From positions 1 through 64,000 of the forward strand of contig JAEZGK010000081.1 in the NCBI GenBank assembly GCA_023437365.1: a stretch of 64,000 nucleotides of DNA. The letters run 5' to 3'. The DNA comes from Bacillota bacterium (lineage in GTDB: Bacteria > Bacillota > Clostridia > Lachnospirales > Lachnospiraceae). Shown piece after piece: positions 35,629 through 44,658 of the stretch (its first letter is position 1; the number at the start of each line of letters is the position of its first letter). Position numbers and translations under genes: made by a program. The notes below the pieces were generated by a model. The model saw nothing but the letters and a program-made list of their open reading frames with translations, did no database searches and had not been told where the DNA came from.

Positions 35629-36273
35629 ATGAATCATAGAAACTATCAAAAAGAATTAGATATGCTTTTGGAAAAGCTTTCTGTCTTGCAAAGCAGGCCG
35701 AAGCTGCTGCTTCATAGCTGTTGTGCTCCTTGTAGCAGCTATGTTTTAGAATACCTGTCGGAGTATTTTGATATTACGATATTCTATTATAATCCAAACA
35801 TCTATCCGACAGAGGAATATGATAGAAGAGTTGAGGAGCAAAAGCAATTAATTGCAGCCATGCCACTGAAATCCAAGGTGCATTTCCTTCAGGGTGAATA
35901 TCAGCCGGAGGTCTATTATACGGCTGTGAAGGGATTGGAGGAGGAGAGAGAAGGCGGAGAGCGCTGCTTTATATGCTACCGGCTTCGAGTATCAGAGGCA
36001 GCACGTCTGGCTAAGGAGGGTGGCTTTGATTACTTTACAACAACCCTATCCATCAGTCCTCATAAAAACGCCGAAAAGCTGAATGAGATTGGAGAGCAGC
36101 TGGCCAAAGAATACGGAGTAGTACATCTGCCCTCGGATTTTAAGAAGAAAGACGGCTTCAAACGCTCTATTGAACTTTCTGGGGAATACTCACTGTATCG
36201 CCAGGATTACTGTGGCTGTGTATTTTCAAAAAGAAATCATACCGCTTCTGCCCGATCAATCACGGTAGATTAA
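35629..36273 (+). CDS. queH: Epoxyqueuosine reductase QueH
   Basis: 214 residues of the QueH (formerly DUF208) family, which reduces epoxyqueuosine to queuosine in tRNA without cobalamin. LLLHSCCAPCSS gives Cys31, Cys32 and Cys35; ERCFICYRLR and DYCGCVFSKR give the further Cys pairs used for the iron-sulfur cluster and nearby metal. The start codon abuts the stop of the receiver gene, so the two are cotranscribed. The combination with a receiver domain is probably incidental. Confidence 0.93.
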   Translation: MNHRNYQKELDMLLEKLSVLQSRPKLLLHSCCAPCSSYVLEYLSEYFDITIFYYNPNIYPTEEYDRRVEEQKQLIAAMPLKSKVHFLQGEYQPEVYYTAVKGLEEEREGGERCFICYRLRVSEAARLAKEGGFDYFTTTLSISPHKNAEKLNEIGEQLAKEYGVVHLPSDFKKKDGFKRSIELSGEYSLYRQDYCGCVFSKRNHTASARSITVD

Positions 36274-36304
36274 CTTGTATTAGCATAGATCATAAACGGC
36301 GTGG

Positions 36305-36349
36305 CGACACAGCCTTGTAGATGCTACTAGAAGCAAGGTCAAGGTGTCG
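36305..36349. other. Two-part hairpin after queH
   Basis: CGACAC pairs with GTGTCG and, inside it, CCTTG pairs with CAAGG. No T-run follows on the plus strand, so it may be an RNA stabiliser or a leader structure of the next gene rather than a terminator. Confidence 0.4.
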
Positions 36350-36422
36350 AGTCGTAACTTGACTGATAGAGAGTACTTGCAACCCAAAGTCAGCAGGTGT
36401 TAATGAAAGGGAGGTTGTTTTA

Positions 36423-36635
36423 ATGAGATGTCCATCATGTAAAAGTGAGAACTGCCATATGATAGAAGAGACAGAGACAAAAATGAAGGGCTACGGAATA
36501 TTTAAGGGCTGCTGCGGTTATCTGATCCTAGGACCAATCGGCTGGCTCTGCGGTCTATGTGGGATGGGTGAGGGACATACTTCAAGAAAAGCTTATTGGG
36601 TCTGCAATCATTGCGGCAGAAAGTTCCGGATATAA
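36423..36635 (+). CDS. Small zinc-ribbon protein
   Basis: 70 residues: CPSCKSENC at the start, a Gly/Cys-rich hydrophobic middle (GCCGYLILGPIGWLCGLCG), and CNHCGRKF at the end. The split metal ligands around a hydrophobic hairpin recall LITAF-like membrane-associated zinc proteins, but the match is not strong enough to name it. GGGAGG precedes the ATG. The next gene begins three bases after its stop, so they form a pair. Confidence 0.75.
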   Translation: MRCPSCKSENCHMIEETETKMKGYGIFKGCCGYLILGPIGWLCGLCGMGEGHTSRKAYWVCNHCGRKFRI

Positions 36636-36638
36636 GGG

Positions 36639-37031
36639 ATGGATGCGAACAGAAAGGCTGAAACAGCAAATAAACTATGGATGAAGCTTATGGAGCTGGG
36701 CGAGAGGGCAGGCTGCCATCAGAAACCAGAACGCAGCTTTTTCTATCGTGGATACCAGTTTCCGGTCTGTGCGCGCTGTACCGGTGTGATCCTTGGTTAT
36801 GTGCTGGCAGTTCCCGCATATCTTCTGCTGGGGTTCCTTCTGCCATTATCCATTGCAGGGAGTCTGCTTCTGCTGGTAGATTGGCTGCTTCAGGCTGTCA
36901 AGCTTAAAGAATCCACCAATGGACGCAGATTGGTTACAGGTCTTCTGGGCGGATATGGACTAATGTCCATTCAGCTTATGATAGTCCGTTTCTTGTGGAT
37001 TAGAACAGGTCATTTCATAAAATCGGATTAA
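36639..37031 (+). CDS. DUF2085 membrane protein
   Basis: 130 residues. GCHQKPERSFFYRGYQFPVC followed by ARCTGVILGY is the DUF2085 signature: conserved His and Cys residues at the membrane edge, then three or four membrane spans. The family has no known function; the Cys/His motif suggests metal binding. It starts three bases after the zinc-ribbon gene and may act with it. Confidence 0.85.
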   Translation: MDANRKAETANKLWMKLMELGERAGCHQKPERSFFYRGYQFPVCARCTGVILGYVLAVPAYLLLGFLLPLSIAGSLLLLVDWLLQAVKLKESTNGRRLVTGLLGGYGLMSIQLMIVRFLWIRTGHFIKSD

Positions 37032-37078
37032 ATCATATTTTGAACAGGTCATGCATTTAATATATAAGAAAGCTTAGG

Positions 37079-37139
37079 AAAGCCAAAGGATAATGAATAT
37101 TCCGAAAGGATAGTTCAAAGAGTTCCCAAGGCTTTTTTT
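37079..37139 (+). terminator. Possible terminator before the feo locus
   Basis: GAAAGCC at the left and GGCTTTTTTTG at the right can pair, with weaker pairing inside. The T-run is good but the loop is long. Confidence 0.45.
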
Positions 37140-37221
37140 GTATGGAGCTATGCCGGCGGTGCCGGAGATAAATTGCATAAATAAAATTGGTATACACTGT
37201 AAGAATTGTCGCTTTTTAGGA

Positions 37222-37250
37222 TTGACAAAGGCAACCCTTGAGAATATAAT
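37222..37250 (+). promoter_or_regulatory. Consensus promoter of the feo operon
   Basis: TTGACA (37222-37227), 17-base spacer, TATAAT (37245-37250): a perfect sigma-A promoter, which would be very active unless repressed. Confidence 0.85.
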
Positions 37251-37258
37251 GTAATAGC

Positions 37259-37279
37259 AAATGAGAATTAATATCATTT
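37259..37279. promoter_or_regulatory. Fur box over the feo transcription start
   Basis: TGAGAAT-T-AATATCA (37262-37276) matches the 7-1-7 Fur consensus (TGATAAT-n-ATTATCA) at all but two positions, and AAATGA/TCATTT flank it as an inverted repeat. It begins nine bases after the -10 element, where Fur with iron would block transcription. Confidence 0.8.
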
Positions 37280-37332
37280 AGACTATTAATCACTTCCTAT
37301 GCTTACTCAGGAAGAATGAGAGGATGTTCATT

Positions 37333-37557
37333 ATGACATTACACAGTGCAAAGATTGGTAAAACGTACACTGTAAAAGCTCTGGATCTGGATAATGCGAC
37401 GAAACGAAGACTAGAGGCGCTGGGTCTAACGGTTGGGACACATATTAATATCCTGAACCGCAACCATGGGGGAGCAGTTATTCTTATGGTAAGAGGCAGC
37501 AGACTGGCTGTCGGAGCGAAAATCGCTGAAACAATTCATATGAAGGAGGAAGAGTGA
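37333..37557 (+). CDS. feoA: FeoA ferrous iron transport protein
   Basis: 74 residues, a small SH3-like cytosolic protein that supports FeoB. RRLEALGLTVGTHINILNRN and VRGSRLAVGAKIAETI are family features. The ATG at 37333 is preferred because GAGAGG lies at the right distance; an ATG nine bases earlier would touch that site. Its stop TGA overlaps the feoB ATG (TGATG), so the two are translationally coupled. Confidence 0.93.
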   Translation: MTLHSAKIGKTYTVKALDLDNATKRRLEALGLTVGTHINILNRNHGGAVILMVRGSRLAVGAKIAETIHMKEEE

Positions 37558-39698
37558 TGAAGGGAGAGTTACAGGTAGGTTTTGTCGGAAATCCAAACTG
37601 TGGGAAGACTACATTATTTAATGCATATACCGGGGCAAACCTAAAGGTTGCCAACTGGCCCGGAGTAACTGTGGAAAAAAAAGAAGGTGCCTTTAAATAT
37701 CATGATCACCGGTTCAAGCTGGTGGACCTGCCCGGTATCTACAGCCTTACCTCTTATACGATGGAGGAACGGCTGACCAGGGAATACATTATGGATTCCA
37801 AGGTTGATGTGATTGTCAATGTAGTTGATGCTTCCAGTTTGGAACGAAATCTGTACCTGACCCTGCAGCTGATAGAGCTTGGTAAGCCGGTTGTTCTGGC
37901 ATTGAATATGATGGATATCGTAGAAGAACGCGGTATGGAGATTGATCTGCACAGATTGCCTGAGATGCTGGGCATCCCCGTTATTCCCGTATCAGCAAGA
38001 AAAAAGACCGGATTGGATATTCTGATGCATACCGTATCTCACCACAGAAACAAGAAGCTGGATCATAATCTGGAACATCATCATGGGAAGGAGCTGCACA
38101 GAATTCACATTCATGAAGCCGGGGAAGAGAAGGAAAGTGATAGCCCAAGGCGTGTACATAAAATAAGAGAGGAGCATAAGCACGGACACAAGCATAAACA
38201 TAAGCATGAGCATCATAGTGAATACCCGGTAGTTTATAGCGATCCGATCGAAGATAAGATTGATGAAATAAGTGAACTTCTTGTAAAGCACTACGGAGAG
38301 ATCGATAATCTGCGCTGGCACGCAATAAAGCTGATGGAGCTGGATCAGGCGGTTACTGCAAAATATCCTCTGGATCTTTCCAATGCTGTAAAGCATAGCT
38401 ATGAAGGTGAAATCATAAATCAGAAATATGATTTTATTGAAGAAATCATTGAAGAGGTCGTGGTAAATAAGCATAAAAAAGCAGCCTCTACAGATAAGAT
38501 CGATCGCCTTCTGACCCATAAGTTTTTTGGACTTCCAATTTTCCTTGGTATTATGGCATTGGTATTCTTCTTTACCTTTCAGATTGGCGACCTGATCAAG
38601 GGATTGTTTGAAGTCGTTCTGGGGGCGTTCTCCTCCGGTGTGTTATATCTGTTGGAAAGTGTCCATGCGGGACAGTTTGTGACCTCCCTGGTCGTGGACG
38701 GGATTATTGCCGGAGTCGGCGGAATCCTGACCTTTCTCCCGAATATTTTCATTCTGTTCCTTGCCCTGGCCTTTCTGGAGGACAGCGGATATATGTCGAG
38801 GGTTGCTTATGTCATGGATGGAGTTATGGGCAAGCTGGGCCTTTCGGGGAGAGCCTTTATCCCGATGCTCTTGGGCTTTGGCTGTACGGTTCCGGCAATT
38901 ATGGCATCTCGGTCTCTTGAGAATATGAAGGACCGCAGAAAGACGATTTTAATCACACCCTTTATGTCCTGCAGCGCCAGACTTCCTATTTATGTATTGT
39001 TCTCTCAGATGTTTTTCGGTAGGATGGCGATGGTAGTTGCTTATTCCATGTATCTGATCGGCATTATCGTTGCAATCCTGGTGGCATGGGCTATGAGCGG
39101 TAAGTCGGAGAAAAATGTCGGGAATACATTATTGATCGAACTTCCTGAGTATAAGTCACCCAATGCCCGAACCATCATTATCTATGTATGGGAAAAGGTA
39201 AAGGAGTATCTGACGAAGGCAGGAACAACGATATTTGCGGCATCTGTTGTTATCTGGTTTATCCTGAATTTCGGACCGGGCGGCATGGTAGAAAACATGT
39301 CTGACAGCTTCGGTGCGATGATCGGCAGGATCGTAGCCCCGGTACTTAAGCCTGCAGGACTTGACCTGTGGCAGGTCGTAGTAGCTCTGATTTCCGGTAT
39401 TGCTGCAAAGGAAGTAGTGGTTTCAAGCTTCAGTGTGCTCTTCCAGATCAATAATATTACTTCGCCGGTTGGAATGGCGGGCTTGTCGCAAATTCTGGCA
39501 GGCTATGGCTTCGGAGCCCTGAATGCATATTCCCTCATGGTGTTTTGCCTTTTATATATTCCCTGTGCGGCTACGATCGGAGTCATCCAGCGTGAAATGC
39601 GTTCTGTCAAATGGACGGTATTTACAGTATTCTTTCAATTAGCGGTTGCGCTGTTGGTGTCAACCTTGATCTACCAGATCGGAAGCTTATTCATCTGA
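37557..39698 (+). CDS. feoB: FeoB ferrous iron transporter with a His-rich insert
   Basis: 713 residues. The N-terminal G domain has GNPNCGKT (11-18), DLPG (57-60) and NMMD (117-120). The membrane part has the two Gate-type halves, with CTVPAIMASR near the first. Between the G domain and the membrane part, residues about 158-221 contain some 19 histidines (for example HKHGHKHKHKHEHH), an insert that most FeoB proteins lack; it probably binds or buffers metal on the cytosolic side. AAGGAGG precedes the ATG at 37557, which is preferred over an in-frame GTG three bases upstream. It imports Fe(II) under anaerobic, low-iron conditions. Confidence 0.96.
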   Translation: MKGELQVGFVGNPNCGKTTLFNAYTGANLKVANWPGVTVEKKEGAFKYHDHRFKLVDLPGIYSLTSYTMEERLTREYIMDSKVDVIVNVVDASSLERNLYLTLQLIELGKPVVLALNMMDIVEERGMEIDLHRLPEMLGIPVIPVSARKKTGLDILMHTVSHHRNKKLDHNLEHHHGKELHRIHIHEAGEEKESDSPRRVHKIREEHKHGHKHKHKHEHHSEYPVVYSDPIEDKIDEISELLVKHYGEIDNLRWHAIKLMELDQAVTAKYPLDLSNAVKHSYEGEIINQKYDFIEEIIEEVVVNKHKKAASTDKIDRLLTHKFFGLPIFLGIMALVFFFTFQIGDLIKGLFEVVLGAFSSGVLYLLESVHAGQFVTSLVVDGIIAGVGGILTFLPNIFILFLALAFLEDSGYMSRVAYVMDGVMGKLGLSGRAFIPMLLGFGCTVPAIMASRSLENMKDRRKTILITPFMSCSARLPIYVLFSQMFFGRMAMVVAYSMYLIGIIVAILVAWAMSGKSEKNVGNTLLIELPEYKSPNARTIIIYVWEKVKEYLTKAGTTIFAASVVIWFILNFGPGGMVENMSDSFGAMIGRIVAPVLKPAGLDLWQVVVALISGIAAKEVVVSSFSVLFQINNITSPVGMAGLSQILAGYGFGALNAYSLMVFCLLYIPCAATIGVIQREMRSVKWTVFTVFFQLAVALLVSTLIYQIGSLFI

Positions 39699-39710
39699 TT
39701 CACAGGAGTA

Positions 39711-39871
39711 TCATATAGTACGCTGTGCATGCGGAACAGGTGTATCTAGCCTGTAATTATAAACACATACTGTACTATCATATAGTACGCTGTGCGTACA
39801 GAACAGGTGTATCTAGCCTGCAATTATAAACACATACTGTACTATCATATAGTACGCTGTGCGTACGGAAA
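39711..39871. repeat. 67-bp tandem repeat between feoB and its Cys-rich partner
   Basis: A unit starting TCATATAGTACGCTGTGC occurs at 39711 and 39778, both complete, and again from 39845 for about 25 bases. The copies differ at few positions. Each contains the small palindromes TACGC/GCGTA and AGTAC/GTACT. The last partial copy runs into the ribosome binding site of the next gene. Confidence 0.93.
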
Positions 39872-39881
39872 AGGAGGTTCT

Positions 39882-40019
39882 ATGGCTGGTGCTATTCTGG
39901 TAATTGTGATCTTGACTTATACCGGTTATGTGATTTATAAGAAATCTAAGGATGTGAAAGCAGGGAGATCCTGTTGCGGTGGTTGTTCCTCCTGCCCAAT
40001 GAAGGATAAGTGCAGATAA
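39882..40019 (+). CDS. FeoB-associated Cys-rich membrane protein
   Basis: 45 residues: one membrane span (MAGAILVIVILTYTGYVIY), a short basic stretch, then CCGGCSSCPMKDKC. This is the layout of the FeoB-associated Cys-rich family, thought to be a small membrane partner in iron transfer. AAAGGAGG precedes the ATG. It is separated from feoB by the 67-bp repeats and is followed by a strong terminator, closing the operon. Confidence 0.85.
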   Translation: MAGAILVIVILTYTGYVIYKKSKDVKAGRSCCGGCSSCPMKDKCR

Positions 40020-40053
40020 CATTGGTTTTTACTGGAAAAAATTATAATATAAT

Positions 40054-40095
40054 GAATAATGCGTCTTAGATCTCAGGATTTAAGACGCATTATTC
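40054..40095 (+). terminator. Terminator of the feo operon
   Basis: GAATAATGCGTCTTA pairs perfectly with TAAGACGCATTATTC (15 bp), followed by ATCTTTCT. Confidence 0.85.
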
Positions 40096-40274
40096 ATCTT
40101 TCTAAAAGCTTTTTGCATCGCGCGTTATCGGAGAGTTCGAAAAACAATACGGGAGTGTGTAAAGTAGAAGATTATGAGAAAGAAAAATATTTTAAAATAA
40201 AAAAAGGAAATAGGAAGACCTTGTAGAATATTAGTAGTATGAGTTTCTATCAGTACGGAAAGCGAGGGATTAGC

Positions 40275-41297
40275 ATGGAGCAAAGCTTGAATATCAGACA
40301 AATGCTGGAAGCAAGAGAGCATGAAATATTAAGTCCTTATGCTGCATTTTCGGACCGATCCCTTGGAAGGGATCGTTATGAGGAGCCCTGCGATATCCGC
40401 CCGATTTATCAAAGAGACAGGGATCGCATTCTGCATTCCAAAGCCTTTCGCAGGCTCAAGCATAAGACCCAGGTATTTCTTGCTCCGGAGGGAGATCATT
40501 ATAGAACACGTCTCACCCATACCCTGGAGGTGGCTCAGATTGCACGGACAATAGCAAAAGCGTTGTTATTGAATGAGGAATTAACAGAGGCGATTGCTTT
40601 GGGTCATGATTTGGGGCATACACCCTTTGGACATGCCGGAGAACGTGCACTGAACAGAATTTGTCCGGTGGGCTTTGAACACCATATCCAGAGTATCCGG
40701 GTGGTTGAGATCCTGGAGAATCACGGCCAGGGCTTAAATCTTGCCAAGGAAGTCAGGGATGGAATCAGGAGTCATATGACAGAGGGCAAGCCTACCACAC
40801 TAGAGGGAAAGATTGTTCGCTTGTGTGATAAAATTGCATATATCAACCATGATATCGATGACGCGATTCGCGGTCAGATTATCTCTGAAGAAGAGATTCC
40901 TAAAGAATTTACCGATGTGATCGGGCACAGTCTCGGAAAAAGACTGGATACCCTGATCCATGATATTGTAACTAACAGCAGGGATCAAAATGATATTATC
41001 ATGTCTCCGAATATCGAGGTGGCAATGCACAGCCTACGGGAGTTCATGTTTGAAAGCGTATATATGAATAAGAAGGCGAAGGGTCAGGAAGAACAGGCAG
41101 AGCGGCTATTAGAAATGCTTTTTGATTACTACATGCATAATCTGGAGAAGCTTCCGGAAGAATTTATTCAGAGGATGGAGCAGAGACAGGAGCCGGCTTA
41201 CCGGGCAGTATGTGACTATATCGCAGGAATGACGGATCGCTATGCGGTAACAAAATTCAAGGAGCTGATGATACCGTCAGCATGGAGTGTATATTAA
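40275..41297 (+). CDS. dgt: dGTPase-like HD-domain phosphohydrolase
   Basis: 340 residues of the Dgt family, which removes triphosphate from deoxynucleoside triphosphates. The HD metal site is intact: RRLKHKTQVF, RTRLTHTLEV, GHDLGHTPFGHAGE with the His-Asp pair at 111-112. The start at 40275 follows GCGAGGGA; an ATG 36 bases upstream lacks a site. It stands directly before dnaG and rpoD, a common clostridial order that links nucleotide pools to replication. Confidence 0.92.
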   Translation: MEQSLNIRQMLEAREHEILSPYAAFSDRSLGRDRYEEPCDIRPIYQRDRDRILHSKAFRRLKHKTQVFLAPEGDHYRTRLTHTLEVAQIARTIAKALLLNEELTEAIALGHDLGHTPFGHAGERALNRICPVGFEHHIQSIRVVEILENHGQGLNLAKEVRDGIRSHMTEGKPTTLEGKIVRLCDKIAYINHDIDDAIRGQIISEEEIPKEFTDVIGHSLGKRLDTLIHDIVTNSRDQNDIIMSPNIEVAMHSLREFMFESVYMNKKAKGQEEQAERLLEMLFDYYMHNLEKLPEEFIQRMEQRQEPAYRAVCDYIAGMTDRYAVTKFKELMIPSAWSVY

Positions 41298-41323
41298 GGT
41301 AGTCAGCATGGAGTGTATATTAA
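41276..41323. repeat. Direct duplication of the 3' end of dgt
   Basis: The 22-base end of dgt including its TAA (41276-41297) is repeated at 41302-41323 with four bases between, a period of 26. It looks like a recent slippage duplication that left the protein end unchanged. Confidence 0.9.
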
Positions 41324-41409
41324 TAATTTACCCGGATCTGTGGTGGAATTAATTGATTTGGATTTATGATAGATGTCTTAGCTTTGAACTGTGACGGGAG
41401 GGGTGCACT

Positions 41410-43200
41410 ATGTTTTATTCGGACGAGCTGGTGGAAGAAATCAGAAGCAGAAATGATATCGTAAGTGTCATTGGCTCCTACATTAGACTACAGAAGAAAG
41501 GCAGCAACCACATGGGGTTATGCCCTTTCCATAATGAGAAGACACCGTCATTTTCCGTCAGCGCCTCCAAGCAGATGTACCATTGCTTTGGCTGTGGAGT
41601 TGGAGGCAATGTATTTACCTTTATCATGGAATATGAGAATTATTCTTTTCTCGAGGCACTTCGCTTTTTGGCGGAGCGTGCCGGAATAGCCCTGCCGGAG
41701 CAGGAATATTCTGAGGAACAGAAGAGACAGGCGGATTTTAAGAGCAGACTATTGGAAGTAAATAAGCTGGCAGCTACTTATTTTTATTATCAATTTAAAA
41801 ACCAGGAGGGACAAGCTGCCTATGAATATCTGGTGAAACGAGGTCTTTCCGAGGATACAATCAAGCATTTCGGACTTGGATACAGTAACCGCTACAGTGA
41901 TGATTTATACCGCTATCTGAAGAAGCAGGGGTATGAGGATGAATTTCTTGCCCAATCAGGGCTTGTCACAATTGATGAACGCCTGGGTGGCAGGGATAAA
42001 TTCAGAGACAGAGTCATGTTTCCTATCATGGATACGAACCACAGGGTAATCGGATTTGGCGGCAGGGTCATGGGTAACGCAGGACCGGAGGTACCCAAGT
42101 ATTTAAATACTCCTGAAACCAGAGTGTTTGAAAAAAGCCGTAATCTTTACGGATTGAATTTTGCAAAGGCATCCAGAAAGAATTGCTTTCTGATATGCGA
42201 AGGGTATATGGATGTCATCGCATTGCATCAGGCAGGCTTTACAAATACAGTGGCTGCTTTGGGGACTGCCTTTACAGGCTTCCATGCCAATCTGCTAAAA
42301 CGCTATACGAATGAAGTGCTTTTGACCTTTGACAGTGACCAGGCCGGAACCCAGGCCGCGCTCCGGGCAATCCCGATTCTAAAAGAAGCAGGGCTTTCCA
42401 TCAAAGTAATCAATATGAAGCCTTACAAGGATCCGGACGAATTTATCAAAGCCCTTGGAGCGGAGGAATACCAGAAGAGGATCAATGAAGCCAGAAGCAG
42501 CTTTTTCTTCGAAATCGATGTTTTGCAGAAGGAATATGATATGGGTGATCCGGAGCAGAAGACAAAGTTCTTCCATGATACAGCAAGAAAACTGATTGGT
42601 TTTGGTGAGGAGCTGGAACGTAATTTTTATATCGAAGCAATTGCAAAAGCATATCAGATAGATATCGAGCAGCTAAGGCGATTGGTTAATAAAATCGGTT
42701 CCCAGATTGTGATCGGTGCCGGTGAACCGAAGGAGTTTAAGAATGAGGCTGCAAAAGGCAAGAAGGCGCCGGAGGATGGGATATCCAAATCACAGAAACT
42801 GATGCTGACCTGGTTGATAGAGGATAATTCACTCTTTGAAAAAATCAAAGGACTATTAGGACCTGAGGATTTCACGGAAGGAATATATATGGAGGTAGCC
42901 CGGCTGGTATTTGAACAGTATGAGAAGGAGCAAACAGTTAATCCGGCAAAAATCATCAATTGCTTCGAAAGTAAGGAGGAGCAATCCGAAGTAGCAGCCC
43001 TCTTCTCTGCGGGGATACGTGGCGAGATGGATGAGTCCGGATGGCAGAAAGCCCTGACCGACACGGTGCTCCGACTGAAAGAGAACAGTCTGGATATGCA
43101 GAGCAAAAAAGCAATCGAGGTAAATGATACGGCACTGCTGATGAAGATTATCAATGAGAAGACTGAGCTGAAGAAACGTAGTATCACCTTCAGCAATTAG
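41410..43200 (+). CDS. dnaG: DNA primase
   Basis: 596 residues, normal length. The N-terminal zinc finger uses Cys38, His41, Cys59 and Cys62. The Toprim core includes LICEGYMDVIALHQAG and LTFDSDQAGTQAA. A C-terminal helicase-binding domain follows from about residue 440. GGGAGGGG precedes the ATG. DnaG makes RNA primers at the replication fork. rpoD follows, as in the classic macromolecular synthesis operon, here without rpsU. Confidence 0.98.
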   Translation: MFYSDELVEEIRSRNDIVSVIGSYIRLQKKGSNHMGLCPFHNEKTPSFSVSASKQMYHCFGCGVGGNVFTFIMEYENYSFLEALRFLAERAGIALPEQEYSEEQKRQADFKSRLLEVNKLAATYFYYQFKNQEGQAAYEYLVKRGLSEDTIKHFGLGYSNRYSDDLYRYLKKQGYEDEFLAQSGLVTIDERLGGRDKFRDRVMFPIMDTNHRVIGFGGRVMGNAGPEVPKYLNTPETRVFEKSRNLYGLNFAKASRKNCFLICEGYMDVIALHQAGFTNTVAALGTAFTGFHANLLKRYTNEVLLTFDSDQAGTQAALRAIPILKEAGLSIKVINMKPYKDPDEFIKALGAEEYQKRINEARSSFFFEIDVLQKEYDMGDPEQKTKFFHDTARKLIGFGEELERNFYIEAIAKAYQIDIEQLRRLVNKIGSQIVIGAGEPKEFKNEAAKGKKAPEDGISKSQKLMLTWLIEDNSLFEKIKGLLGPEDFTEGIYMEVARLVFEQYEKEQTVNPAKIINCFESKEEQSEVAALFSAGIRGEMDESGWQKALTDTVLRLKENSLDMQSKKAIEVNDTALLMKIINEKTELKKRSITFSN

Positions 43201-43302
43201 CCTGTTTATGCGGTATTGCGGGTTTTAAGTGTCCTGACTGACTGCATATTTCATCAAATGATGGTTAAAATATAAAAAGAGTTGAAGAAGGAAGGATTAT
43301 CT

Positions 43303-44397
43303 ATGGACGAAAGTATTGTTAAGTTTACGGAGAGGTTGAAGGAGCTGTTGGTTTTTGCTGAAAAAAAGAAGAATGTCCTGGAATTTCAGGAAGTAAATGA
43401 TTTTTTTGCAGATATGGAGCTGGATCCCCAGCGTATAGAAAAAATCTACGACTTCCTGGACAAGCATAATGTGGATGTTCTTCGAATTTCTGAGGAGGAA
43501 GAGGAAGATATCCTCCTGGAGGATGACGAGGAGCTGGAACCCCTGGATTTAACAATACCGGAGGGAATCAGCATAGAAGATCCTGTTCGTATGTATTTGA
43601 AGGAAATCGGCAAAGTACCTTTACTGAATGCAGATGAAGAGATTGAACTGGCAAGAAGGATGGAGGAGGGCGATGATTATGCCAAAAAACGCCTGGCGGA
43701 AGCGAACCTTCGTCTTGTTGTCAGTATAGCTAAGCGCTACGTCGGTAGAGGAATGCTGTTCCTGGATCTGATTCAGGAAGGAAATCTTGGTCTGATTAAG
43801 GCAGTGGAGAAGTTTGATTATCGCAAGGGTTACAAGTTTAGTACTTATGCTACCTGGTGGATCAGACAGGCAATTACGAGAGCAATTGCAGACCAGGCAA
43901 GAACGATACGAATTCCGGTTCATATGGTAGAGACCATCAATAAACTGACCCGTGTACAGCGACAGCTGTTGCAGGAGTTGGGCAGGGAACCTTCTCCTGA
44001 GGAGATCTCCGAAGTTATGAATATGCCGGTTGACAGGGTAAGAGAAATTCAGAAGATTTCCCAAGAACCGGTTTCACTGGAAACTCCCATCGGTGAAGAG
44101 GAGGACAGCCATCTTGGTGATTTTATTCAGGATGATAACGTTCCGGTGCCTGCAGATGCGGCAGCTTTTACCTTGTTGAAGGAACAACTGGTAGAGGTTC
44201 TGGGGACTTTGACAGAGAGAGAGCAGAAGGTGCTCCGCCTTCGTTTCGGTTTGGATGATGGCAGGGCTCGTACCCTGGAGGAGGTTGGCAAGGAATTCAA
44301 TGTCACCAGAGAGCGTATCCGCCAGATTGAAGCAAAAGCACTTCGTAAGCTCAGACATCCGAGTAGAAGCCGTAAATTGAAGGATTATTTGGAATAA
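43303..44397 (+). CDS. rpoD: Primary sigma factor RpoD (sigma-A)
   Basis: 364 residues. Region 1.1 is followed by an acidic patch (about 68-85), region 2 (GLIKAVEKFDYRKGYKFSTY followed by ATWWIRQAI), region 3, and region 4 with VTRERIRQIEAKALRKLRHP. It is the housekeeping sigma factor recognising TTGACA/TATAAT promoters, which are abundant in this window. AAGGAAGG precedes the ATG at 43303; a TTG 21 bases upstream overlaps that site and is rejected. Confidence 0.98.
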   Translation: MDESIVKFTERLKELLVFAEKKKNVLEFQEVNDFFADMELDPQRIEKIYDFLDKHNVDVLRISEEEEEDILLEDDEELEPLDLTIPEGISIEDPVRMYLKEIGKVPLLNADEEIELARRMEEGDDYAKKRLAEANLRLVVSIAKRYVGRGMLFLDLIQEGNLGLIKAVEKFDYRKGYKFSTYATWWIRQAITRAIADQARTIRIPVHMVETINKLTRVQRQLLQELGREPSPEEISEVMNMPVDRVREIQKISQEPVSLETPIGEEEDSHLGDFIQDDNVPVPADAAAFTLLKEQLVEVLGTLTEREQKVLRLRFGLDDGRARTLEEVGKEFNVTRERIRQIEAKALRKLRHPSRSRKLKDYLE

Positions 44398-44423
44398 GAA
44401 GCAGAAAACGCTTAATACTATAG

Positions 44424-44499
44424 GAAGAGGAGAACGGCTTCCTTCGTGCAGAGAAAAGATATGCCTTTTGTCTCTGGATGGGGAAGCGGTTCTCTTCTT
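44424..44499 (+). terminator. Long hairpin terminator of rpoD
   Basis: GAAGAGGAGAACGGCTTCC pairs imperfectly with GGAAGCGGTTCTCTTCTT, and an inner CAGAGA-AAAG pairs with CTTT-TCTCTG. A modest T-rich tail follows. Confidence 0.65.
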
Positions 44500-44658
44500 A
44501 CTGTTTCGAAGAGAAAGCCGTTCGGAAGCATAAGGGTGGGAAATAATTCTATGGAAAATATAAGGGAATAATGTTACAATGACTAACATAATACAGAAAA
44601 CTCCGAGGCTGCATGGGATGCAAGGTTCGGAAAATAAAATAAAATGATGGAGTAAAAG

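Noticed and set aside
36305..36349. Cyclic-di-GMP or other riboswitch before the zinc-ribbon gene
   Set aside because: Only a plain two-part hairpin is present; no conserved aptamer bases were found.
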